Below are positions 1 through 4,649 of a stretch of DNA of 5,296 nucleotides, one piece after another. Position 1 is the stretch's first letter. Each line of letters starts with the position of its first letter. This stretch comes from Pseudomonadota bacterium (GTDB lineage Bacteria; Pseudomonadota; Alphaproteobacteria; Caulobacterales; Caulobacteraceae). The notes below the pieces were generated by a model, which was given only the letters and a program-made list of their open reading frames with translations, was not told the origin of the DNA and ran no database searches. The stretch spans positions 1 through 5,296 of the forward strand of contig JAEYTM010000283.1 in assembly GCA_023434015.1 (NCBI GenBank). Direction: 5' to 3'. Position numbers and translations under genes: made by a program.

Positions 1-99
1 GTGCAGGGCCGGCGTTACGCTCCAGACGACGTAGTAGCCGACGAAGATCGCCAGCACGAAGATGGCCAGCCGGAAGACAGTGGGATCGACGGCTTCCAT
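1..99 (-). CDS. pntAB: NAD(P) transhydrogenase subunit alpha part 2 (PntAB), N-terminal fragment
   Basis: Only the first 33 codons are in the window; the gene continues past position 1. The ATG at 99-97 begins MEAVDPTVFRLAIF, followed by one hydrophobic segment (about residues 8-28, rich in Val, Ile, Phe and Tyr) and the VTPALH stretch. This matches my recollection of the start of the small membrane alpha-2 subunit of proton-translocating transhydrogenase, which corresponds to the C-terminal membrane part of E. coli PntA. In the family it contributes helices to the membrane domain II, through which protons pass during hydride transfer between NADH and NADP+. The start lies 2 nt after the pntAA stop, with AAGG (107-110) 7 nt upstream as a modest ribosome binding site inside the end of pntAA, so the two are almost certainly co-transcribed and translationally coupled. 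pntB would be expected next, outside the window. Confidence 0.93.
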   Translation of the reverse strand, partial: MEAVDPTVFRLAIFVLAIFVGYYVVWSVTPALH

Positions 100-101
100 G
101 G

Positions 102-1235
102 TCAGGCCTTGAGCTGCGGGTGGACGATCGCGCCGCCCTGGGTGACCAGGGCGGCCTTGAGGATCTCGTCCTCATAGTCGGGCGCGAACTGCCCCTCCTT
201 GTCGAGGAACAGCCCGGCGAAGGCGAAGAGGTTGCGGGCGTAGAGCGCCGAGGCGTCCGTGGCGACACGGCCCGGCAGGGTGGCGACCCCGAGGATCTTC
301 ACGCCGTTGGAGGTCACCGCGACTTCGCCGAGCTTGGCGCCCTCGACGTTGCCGCCCTGTTCGACCGCCAGGTCGACGATCACTGAGCCCGGCTTCATGG
401 AAGCGACCTGGGCGGCGCTGACCAGTTTCGGGGCAGGCCGGCCGGGGATCAGGGCCGTGGTGATGACCATGTCCTGCTTGGCGATGTGACTGGAGACCAG
501 CGCCGCCTGCTTCGCCTGGTATTCGGGGCTCATTTCCTTGGCGTAGCCACCGGCGGTCTGGGCGTTCCTGAACTCCTCGTCCTCGACCGCGAGGAACTTG
601 GCGCCCAGGCTCTCGACCTGTTCCTTGGTGGCGGGCCGCACGTCGGTGGCGGTGACCACCGCGCCGAGGCGGCGGGCGGTGGCGATGGCCTGCAGGCCGG
701 CGACGCCGACCCCCATGACGAACACCTTGGCCGCGGCGACGGTGCCGGCGGCGGTCATCATCATCGGCATGACCTTGCCGTAGGCCTCGGCCCCTTCGAC
801 CACCGCCCGGTAACCGGCCAGGTTCGCCTGGGACGACAGGGCGTCCATCACCTGGGCGCGGGTGATCCGGGGCACGAATTCCATGGCGAAGGCGCTCGCG
901 CCCTTCTTCGCCAGCGCCTCGACGACGGCGCGATCCTGGTAGGGATTGAGCAGGGCGACCACGAGGGCGCCGGGCTTCAGGGCGGCGATCTCCTCGTCGA
1001 CCGGCGCGCGCACCTTGAAGACGATGTCGGCCTTGGCCAGCGCCTCTTTGGCGGTCTTGGCGAGGGTCGCGCCGGCGGCCTCGTAATCGGCGTCGGGATA
1101 GGCGGCGGCCGAGCCCGCGCCCGCCTCGACAGTCACGGCGAACCCGGCGCCGATCAGCTTCTTCACCGTCTCAGGAACCGCGGCGACGCGTGTTTCCCCA
1201 GCGCGTCGTTCCTTAGTGACGGCGATCACGGCCAT
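102..1235 (-). CDS. pntAA: Re/Si-specific NAD(P)+ transhydrogenase subunit alpha part 1 (PntAA)
   Basis: Soluble NAD(H)-binding domain I of the proton-translocating transhydrogenase, which drives NADPH formation from NADH using the proton gradient. The 377-aa product matches the roughly 380-aa length of separate alpha-1 subunits such as that of Rhodospirillum rubrum. Visible landmarks are the N-terminal KERRAGETRVAAVPETV (8-24); the nucleotide-site segment RITRAQVMDALSSQANLAGY (123-142); the Rossmann loop GVGVAG (175-180) with Asp198 at the end of the following strand; the mobile loop GGYAKEM (229-235); and ALIPGRPAPKLV (261-272). It ends before any membrane helix, so the alpha subunit is split. 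I chose ATG 1235 rather than an in-frame TTG at 1268: homology begins at MAVIAVTKER, and GGGGGA (1246-1251) sits 10 nt upstream. The TTG version adds 11 residues without family resemblance and overlaps a candidate -10 element. The next gene starts 2 nt after the stop. Confidence 0.97.
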   Translation of the reverse strand: MAVIAVTKERRAGETRVAAVPETVKKLIGAGFAVTVEAGAGSAAAYPDADYEAAGATLAKTAKEALAKADIVFKVRAPVDEEIAALKPGALVVALLNPYQDRAVVEALAKKGASAFAMEFVPRITRAQVMDALSSQANLAGYRAVVEGAEAYGKVMPMMMTAAGTVAAAKVFVMGVGVAGLQAIATARRLGAVVTATDVRPATKEQVESLGAKFLAVEDEEFRNAQTAGGYAKEMSPEYQAKQAALVSSHIAKQDMVITTALIPGRPAPKLVSAAQVASMKPGSVIVDLAVEQGGNVEGAKLGEVAVTSNGVKILGVATLPGRVATDASALYARNLFAFAGLFLDKEGQFAPDYEDEILKAALVTQGGAIVHPQLKA

Positions 1236-1245
1236 GCCGCTATAT

Positions 1246-1251
1246 TCCCCC
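1246..1251 (-). promoter_or_regulatory. Ribosome binding site of pntAA
   Basis: On the minus strand this reads GGGGGA, purine-rich and 10 nt before the ATG at 1235. It supports that start over the in-frame TTG at 1268, which has no comparable site. Confidence 0.55.
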
Positions 1252-1263
1252 GAAGCATTGTTC

Positions 1264-1288
1264 GGCAAAGCTTACGGGGGGGCGTCAG
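1264..1288 (-). promoter_or_regulatory. Candidate housekeeping promoter of pntAA
   Basis: Minus-strand CTGACGC (1282-1288) matches 6 of 7 positions of the Caulobacter housekeeping -35 consensus TTGACGS. After a 10-nt spacer comes GCTTTGCC (1264-1271), a partial match to the -10 consensus GCTANAWC. Transcription would begin near 1255-1258, leaving a short leader that contains the GGGGGA ribosome binding site. The -10 half is weak and the consensus is recalled, so this is tentative. It would let pntAA be transcribed separately from the upstream oxidase-subunit gene. Confidence 0.28.
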
Positions 1289-1298
1289 CGCTTGTCCA

Positions 1299-1312
1299 GC
1301 CGCCGCGGCGGC
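1299..1312. repeat. Perfect 14-bp GC palindrome between the oxidase-subunit gene and pntAA
   Basis: GCCGCCGCGGCGGC is its own reverse complement. It could fold as a 5-bp stem with a CGCG loop in RNA from either strand. It lies 22 nt past the subunit IV stop and upstream of the pntAA promoter candidate. A second 8-bp palindrome, GGATATCC (1325-1332), directly follows that stop. No T-run follows the GC palindrome in the direction of transcription, so it is not a standard intrinsic terminator. In GC-rich DNA a palindrome this long may be chance. Confidence 0.35.
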
Positions 1313-1334
1313 CGCGACAGCCCTGGATATCCGG

Positions 1335-1571
1335 CTAGTGAGCGGCCTTGCGGTCGCGCAGGGCGAGGATGCCCAGGACGGTGACGATGAAGCCTGCCGC
1401 GCTCGCGCCCATGAAGCCGGCCCCGGTGCAGAACCAGAGCACCGCCCAGACGAGGAACACCGTCAGGGCCAGCGAGCCCCACTTGGTGAGACCCATCATC
1501 AGATTGTAGGTGGACACCTGCTCTTGGATGTCCATCTCGCCGCGGTGGTAGTCGGACGCCGGGTCGGCCAT
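1335..1571 (-). CDS. aa3-type cytochrome c oxidase subunit IV
   Basis: A 78-aa protein of the bacterial aa3 oxidase subunit IV family (Pfam PF07835, to my recollection). These are small accessory subunits of the proton-pumping terminal oxidase in alphaproteobacteria. Residues 8-18, YHRGEMDIQEQ, are the characteristic N-terminal motif. Then GLTKWGSLAL leads into a first membrane helix (about 31-48), CTGAGF (48-53), a second hydrophobic segment (about 54-71) and a short basic tail (LRDRKAAH). The ATG at 1571 is preferred: the motif starts 7 residues later, whereas an in-frame TTG at 1637 would add 22 residues with no family similarity. The ribosome binding site is weak; a GAGAG lies roughly a dozen bases upstream. 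The core oxidase genes are not in the window. It stands 99 nt ahead of pntAA on the same strand, placing two components of membrane energy coupling side by side. Confidence 0.93.
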   Translation of the reverse strand: MADPASDYHRGEMDIQEQVSTYNLMMGLTKWGSLALTVFLVWAVLWFCTGAGFMGASAAGFIVTVLGILALRDRKAAH

Positions 1572-1647
1572 TTCGAAGACGCTCTCGCGAAAAAATCCTG
1601 GTGCCGGGGTGCTACACGAGACCGCCGCCCTGCTCAAGCCGCCGGGC

Positions 1648-2667
1648 TCAACTCGGCCAGGTCGCCAGCAGGGTCCGCAAGGCCGCGACCAGGGCCAGAG
1701 GCTGGTCGATCATCACATGATGCTCCGCGTCCGGAACCTCCACCTCGGCGATCTGGGCCGGAAACGGACGCATCTGGCCGGCCCGCCGGCGGGCGATGAT
1801 CCGGCTGTTCTCGCCGTAGATGTGCACCATCGGCGTGGTGATCGCGGCCGGGTCCAGCAGGCTGGTCTTCAAGCCGGTGCGGTCGAGCTTGCCCCACATC
1901 TCGGGATCGAAACGCCAGGTCCAGCCTTCGCCGGAACCGTCCGGCAGGGGCACACGCTTCAGCGACCGGCGGGCGATGAAATCGGCGGCGAACGGGCAAC
2001 CCGCAGGTTGGGGCGGCATCAGCCGGAACCGCGCCAGGGCCGCCTCCAGCGTCGGATAGATCCGCCCATGCCGGTCGCCGGTAGGATTGCTGCGAATCTC
2101 CGCCAGCCGTTTCTCGCGCTCGGCGGTGACCTCCGGCGGCGGTCCGCCAAAGCCGGTGTCAATGAGGACCGCCGCGAGCATCCGCTCGGGCTGGGTCGCG
2201 CCAGCGTAGAACACCTGCATGCCGCCGAACGAATGGCCGATGTACACCGGCTTGCGGCCGCCTTCGTAAAGGCCAGTGGCGCGGGCAACCGCCTCGGCGT
2301 CCTCGGCGAAGTCGGGGAAACTGTACCTCTCACGCCAGTCTGAGGCGCCCATGCCGGCGAGCGACATCGCGGCCACACGGTATTCCCGCGCGAAGAACGG
2401 CGCGATGAAGCTCCACCAGTCGGCGTGGGCGCTGTTTCCATGCACGAACAGCAGGCCCGGCTTGCCGACCTCACCCCAGGTCAGCACCTCCAGCCGGCTG
2501 CCGAGCGATTCGACGAAGCCCCGCTCCGGCGCCTCGGCGATGGCCTCGCGGAACCATTGCGGCGCGGGCGGCTCCTGGCCGCCGTAGATGGCGAGCGGCG
2601 CCTGGATCTCCACCGGCATCTGACCGCCGTCGGACCGCACTGGCCGATCATCGTAGCTGTCGCCCAT
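1648..2667 (-). CDS. Alpha/beta hydrolase of unknown substrate
   Basis: A 339-aa alpha/beta-hydrolase-fold protein, probably cytoplasmic (no signal peptide or membrane segment seen). Residues are numbered from ATG 2667. The first strand and oxyanion motif is LLFVHGNSAHADWW (72-85). The nucleophile elbow is GHSFGG with Ser146. A probable catalytic acid is Glu286 in HIYGEN, and the likely catalytic His is His316 or His317 in AEHHVMIDQP, spaced from Pro323 as in the usual GHxxxxEQP ending. A cap region lies between about 175 and 275, with the Trp-rich GWTWRFDPEMWG (248-259). Substrate cannot be read from the sequence; esterase, lactonase or epoxide-hydrolase-like chemistry are all possible. The start is uncertain: GTG 2712 would give 354 aa, but ATG 2667 has GAGGG (2672-2676) just upstream, although the 4-nt spacing is tight. 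A third candidate is the ATG at 2619. Pro176-178 form a PPP motif. Confidence 0.9.
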   Translation of the reverse strand: MGDSYDDRPVRSDGGQMPVEIQAPLAIYGGQEPPAPQWFREAIAEAPERGFVESLGSRLEVLTWGEVGKPGLLFVHGNSAHADWWSFIAPFFAREYRVAAMSLAGMGASDWRERYSFPDFAEDAEAVARATGLYEGGRKPVYIGHSFGGMQVFYAGATQPERMLAAVLIDTGFGGPPPEVTAEREKRLAEIRSNPTGDRHGRIYPTLEAALARFRLMPPQPAGCPFAADFIARRSLKRVPLPDGSGEGWTWRFDPEMWGKLDRTGLKTSLLDPAAITTPMVHIYGENSRIIARRRAGQMRPFPAQIAEVEVPDAEHHVMIDQPLALVAALRTLLATWPS

Positions 2668-2708
2668 GCCACCCTCGCTCGCCGTAACTGACGCCCGATC
2701 AGTTGAGA

Positions 2709-2721
2709 TCACGGCTCGTGA
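2709..2721. repeat. Short inverted repeat upstream of the hydrolase gene
   Basis: TCACG-gct-CGTGA, two 5-bp arms around a 3-bp spacer, lies in the 86-nt gap between the pseudouridine synthase gene and the hydrolase ATG. It sits where an operator could act and overlaps the alternative GTG start at 2712. A poor promoter candidate flanks it: minus-strand TTGCCA at 2741-2746 and TAGTCA at 2719-2724, with a 16-nt spacer and only 2 of 6 matches in the -10. Arms this short occur by chance, so an operator role is a guess. Confidence 0.2.
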
Positions 2722-2753
2722 CTAACGGTCGTTTGAAAAATGGCAAGGCGCGA

Positions 2754-3545
2754 TCAGCGGCGCGCAGGGGTCTCGGGCATGATCGAGGCCTTCAACAGGG
2801 CGCCGCGCTCGTCGGCCGTCAGGACCCGCCAGCGGCCTTCCGGCAGGTCGCCCAGCCGAAGCGGCCCGATCCTGATGCGGTAGAGGTCGATGACGTGCAG
2901 CTCCACCAGCTCGCACATCCGGCGGATCTGACGGTTGCGGCCTTCCTTGAGCAGGAACCTGAGCTGGTGTGAGCCGGTCAGGCTGACCTTCGCAGGCTTC
3001 AGCTGCCGGCCGTCGAGCTGCAGGCCGTAGCGCAGCCGCGCCAGCTTCCGCTCGGTGACCTCGCCCGTCACCCGGACGAGGTATTCCTTCTCAAGGTCGG
3101 AGTCCGGCCCGATCACCGCCTTGGCCAGCACGCCATCTTCCGAAAGGATCAGCAGGCCGCGGGAGTCCATGTCCAGACGGCCGAGCGGCGCGACGCTGGT
3201 CTCCCGGTCCGGGATGGTCGGGCTTTCGCCGATCAGGGCCTCGCGGGTCAGCAGCCGCACCGCCGGAACCTGTCCCGGCTCCGGCTGTGCGGAAACCACC
3301 CCGACCGGCTTGTGCAGCACCACGCTGAGCTGGGCGTCCAGGGCGCTGGCCGCGCTGTCGGCAAGGGTGAGGGTCTGGCCCGGCAGGATCTTCCGGCCGG
3401 CGTCCTGCACCGTCTCGCCGTCGATAGAGACCAGCCCCTGCCCGATCAGCGCCTCGGCCTCGCGGCGCGAGCAGACGCCGTTCTGCGCCAGCCACTTATT
3501 GACCCGCTGCGGCTCGGCTTGGTCGTATCGGCGGCTCCAGGCCAT
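2754..3545 (-). CDS. rRNA pseudouridine synthase, RsuA/RluB/RluF family (RluF-like)
   Basis: A 263-aa enzyme that should convert a specific uridine in rRNA to pseudouridine. An N-terminal S4 RNA-binding domain (about 13-60) contains RVNKWLAQNGVCSRREAEAL. The catalytic domain shows HKPVGVVS (78-85), the active-site motif GRLDMDSRGLL with catalytic Asp125, EKEYLV (152-157) and the C-terminal EGRNRQIRRMCE (201-212). The DxDSxGL form of the active-site loop, NRQIRRMCE, and the ending EGRWRVLTADE resemble E. coli RluF (23S U2604) more than RluB or RsuA, from memory. The target base in this organism remains inferred. The ATG at 3545 shares its A with the TGA of the preceding aminomutase gene (TGATG), and GGGGAG (3554-3559) lies 8 nt upstream, so the start is well supported. 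The reading frame stays open far upstream, but that part is an out-of-frame shadow of the neighbour. Confidence 0.94.
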   Translation of the reverse strand: MAWSRRYDQAEPQRVNKWLAQNGVCSRREAEALIGQGLVSIDGETVQDAGRKILPGQTLTLADSAASALDAQLSVVLHKPVGVVSAQPEPGQVPAVRLLTREALIGESPTIPDRETSVAPLGRLDMDSRGLLILSEDGVLAKAVIGPDSDLEKEYLVRVTGEVTERKLARLRYGLQLDGRQLKPAKVSLTGSHQLRFLLKEGRNRQIRRMCELVELHVIDLYRIRIGPLRLGDLPEGRWRVLTADERGALLKASIMPETPARR

Positions 3546-4591
3546 CAGGCGGTCTCCCCGGCTGGCGGATAGGCATGACGGCGGCCTGACGGATCCTCCA
3601 CCTCGCCGACGGACAGATAGTTCGGCCCCACCGGGACCTTGCCGTGGCCGCCAGGGATGTCGAGCACATAGGTTGGCTGGCAGAGGCCGGAGACGTCCCC
3701 CCGCAACCCCCGCATCACCGCCTGCCCCTCGGCCAGGGTGGTGCGCAGGTGCGCGGTGCCGGGCGCGAGGTCGCCGTGGTGCAGGTAATAGGGCTTGATC
3801 CGCGTCTCGACGAAGGCGCGCATCAGCGCCGCCAGGGTGTCGGCGTCGTCGTTGACGCCGCGCAGCAACACCGTCTGACCGAGCATCGGCACGCCGGCGT
3901 CCACCAGCCGCGCGCAGGCGGCGCGGGCCTGCGGGGTCAGCTCGCGGGCGTGGTTTGCGTGCAGCGCGACATAGACCGCCTTGCCGGCGCTCTTCAGGGC
4001 CGCGACAAGCTCGTCGGTCACCGCGCCCGGGTCCACAGCCGGCACGCGGGTATGGAACCGCACGACCTTCACATGCTGGATCGCCGCCAGGCGGTCCATG
4101 ATGTCGCGCAGCCGGCGCGGCGACAGGATGAAGGGATCGCCGCCGGTGACGATCACCTCCCAGATCTGCGGGCGCGCGGCGATGTAAGCCATCGCCGCAT
4201 CGAGGGCGTCCGGCGACAGCGGCCGCAGGCCGTCGGGTCCCACCATCTCGCGCCGGAAACAAACGCGGCAGTAGACCGCGCAGGCGTGGTTCACCTTGAG
4301 CAGCACCCGGTCGGCGTAGCGATGGACGACCCCTTCCACCGGGCTGAACGCCTGATCGCCTATCGGATCGGCTAGTTCTTCGGGGCCGGCGGCAAGCTCG
4401 GCCTCGGCGGGAATGAACTGGCTTGCGAGAGGGTCGCGCGCATCGGTTGCATCGATCAGTTCGGCCATCGCCGGGGTGATCGCCACCGCATACTGCGCCG
4501 CTACCCGTTCCAGGGCCGGCAACCGCTCGGCGGCGACGAGGCCGGCGCGGGCGAGCGCGTCGGGACTGCGAAGGGTGCGGGCGGCGGTCAT
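3545..4591 (-). CDS. epmB: Lysine 2,3-aminomutase family protein, probable EpmB (EF-P beta-lysylation)
   Basis: A 348-aa radical-SAM, PLP-dependent enzyme expected to move the alpha-amino group of lysine to carbon 3. The cluster motif CAVYCRVC gives Cys104, Cys108 and Cys111 for a [4Fe-4S] cluster, and TGGDP (149-153) follows as the SAM-binding motif. Against Clostridium lysine 2,3-aminomutase (recalled numbering), Arg113 aligns with the carboxylate-binding Arg134, Asp274 and Asp311 with Asp293 and Asp330, and Lys318 in PGGHGK with PLP-binding Lys337; the spacings Asp-Asp 37 and Asp-Lys 7 are identical. Length matches EpmB (about 340 aa), without the longer C-terminal extension of KamA. The neighbouring epmA indicates that the product feeds EF-P modification. 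The ATG at 4591 is 58 nt after epmA and lacks a good ribosome binding site; a mini-ORF ends across it. The stop overlaps the next start by one base. The name epmB rests on context as well as sequence. Confidence 0.92.
   Translation of the reverse strand: MTAARTLRSPDALARAGLVAAERLPALERVAAQYAVAITPAMAELIDATDARDPLASQFIPAEAELAAGPEELADPIGDQAFSPVEGVVHRYADRVLLKVNHACAVYCRVCFRREMVGPDGLRPLSPDALDAAMAYIAARPQIWEVIVTGGDPFILSPRRLRDIMDRLAAIQHVKVVRFHTRVPAVDPGAVTDELVAALKSAGKAVYVALHANHARELTPQARAACARLVDAGVPMLGQTVLLRGVNDDADTLAALMRAFVETRIKPYYLHHGDLAPGTAHLRTTLAEGQAVMRGLRGDVSGLCQPTYVLDIPGGHGKVPVGPNYLSVGEVEDPSGRRHAYPPAGETA
3554..3559 (-). promoter_or_regulatory. Ribosome binding site of the pseudouridine synthase gene
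   Basis: Minus-strand GGGGAG, 8 nt before the ATG at 3545 and inside the end of the aminomutase gene. It is the best Shine-Dalgarno-like site in the window and fixes the start within a long open frame. It also suggests that translation does not rely solely on the TGATG overlap. Confidence 0.6.
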
Positions 4592-4614
4592 GGCGTGCGG
4601 CGCATATGGCGCAT
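4588..4614 (-). other. Eight-codon mini-ORF overlapping the epmB start
   Basis: In the 58-nt epmA-epmB gap, ATG 4614 opens a frame encoding MRHMRRTP. Its TGA (4590-4588) overlaps the epmB ATG (4591-4589) as ATGA. A second in-frame ATG lies at codon 4. No clear ribosome binding site precedes either ATG. epmB itself also lacks a good site, so ribosomes terminating here could re-initiate on epmB, but chance occurrence is likely enough that this is listed only as a candidate. Confidence 0.2.
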
Positions 4615-4649
4615 CGGGCCGGGCGCGGCTAGGCCCCGCCTCGCCGCAG

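Noticed and set aside
1590..1595. Minus-strand T6 run downstream of the hydrolase as an intrinsic terminator
   Set aside because: I could not find a stable hairpin immediately before the T-run; only 3-4 bp arms are available in the preceding GC-rich stretch.
1572..1637. TTG start adding 22 residues to the oxidase subunit IV
   Set aside because: The family motif begins a few residues after ATG 1571, and the added residues have no similarity to the family.
486..1799. A 437-codon open frame on the plus strand, antisense to pntAA and the oxidase subunit gene
   Set aside because: It is rich in Gly, Arg, His and Asp with no recognisable domain, and runs antisense across two confidently identified genes and the gaps beside them. 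Long antisense frames are expected in GC-rich DNA with strong third-position GC bias.
2732..2767. Terminator after the pseudouridine synthase: 5-bp GCGCG/CGCGC stem followed by T5
   Set aside because: The stem is only 5 bp with an 8-nt loop, lies across the stop codon, and is separated by 7 nt from a T-run of just five; too weak to call.
3546..4262. In-frame upstream extension of the pseudouridine synthase to give a 502-aa protein
   Set aside because: The extra N-terminal part is an out-of-frame reading of the aminomutase gene, rich in Arg, Pro and Ala without domains. The S4 domain begins just after ATG 3545, which has a good ribosome binding site.
3644..4375. A 243-codon plus-strand open frame antisense to the aminomutase gene
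   Set aside because: It is composed mostly of His, Arg, Gly and Asp runs, has no recognisable domain, and lies entirely antisense to a clearly identified radical-SAM gene.
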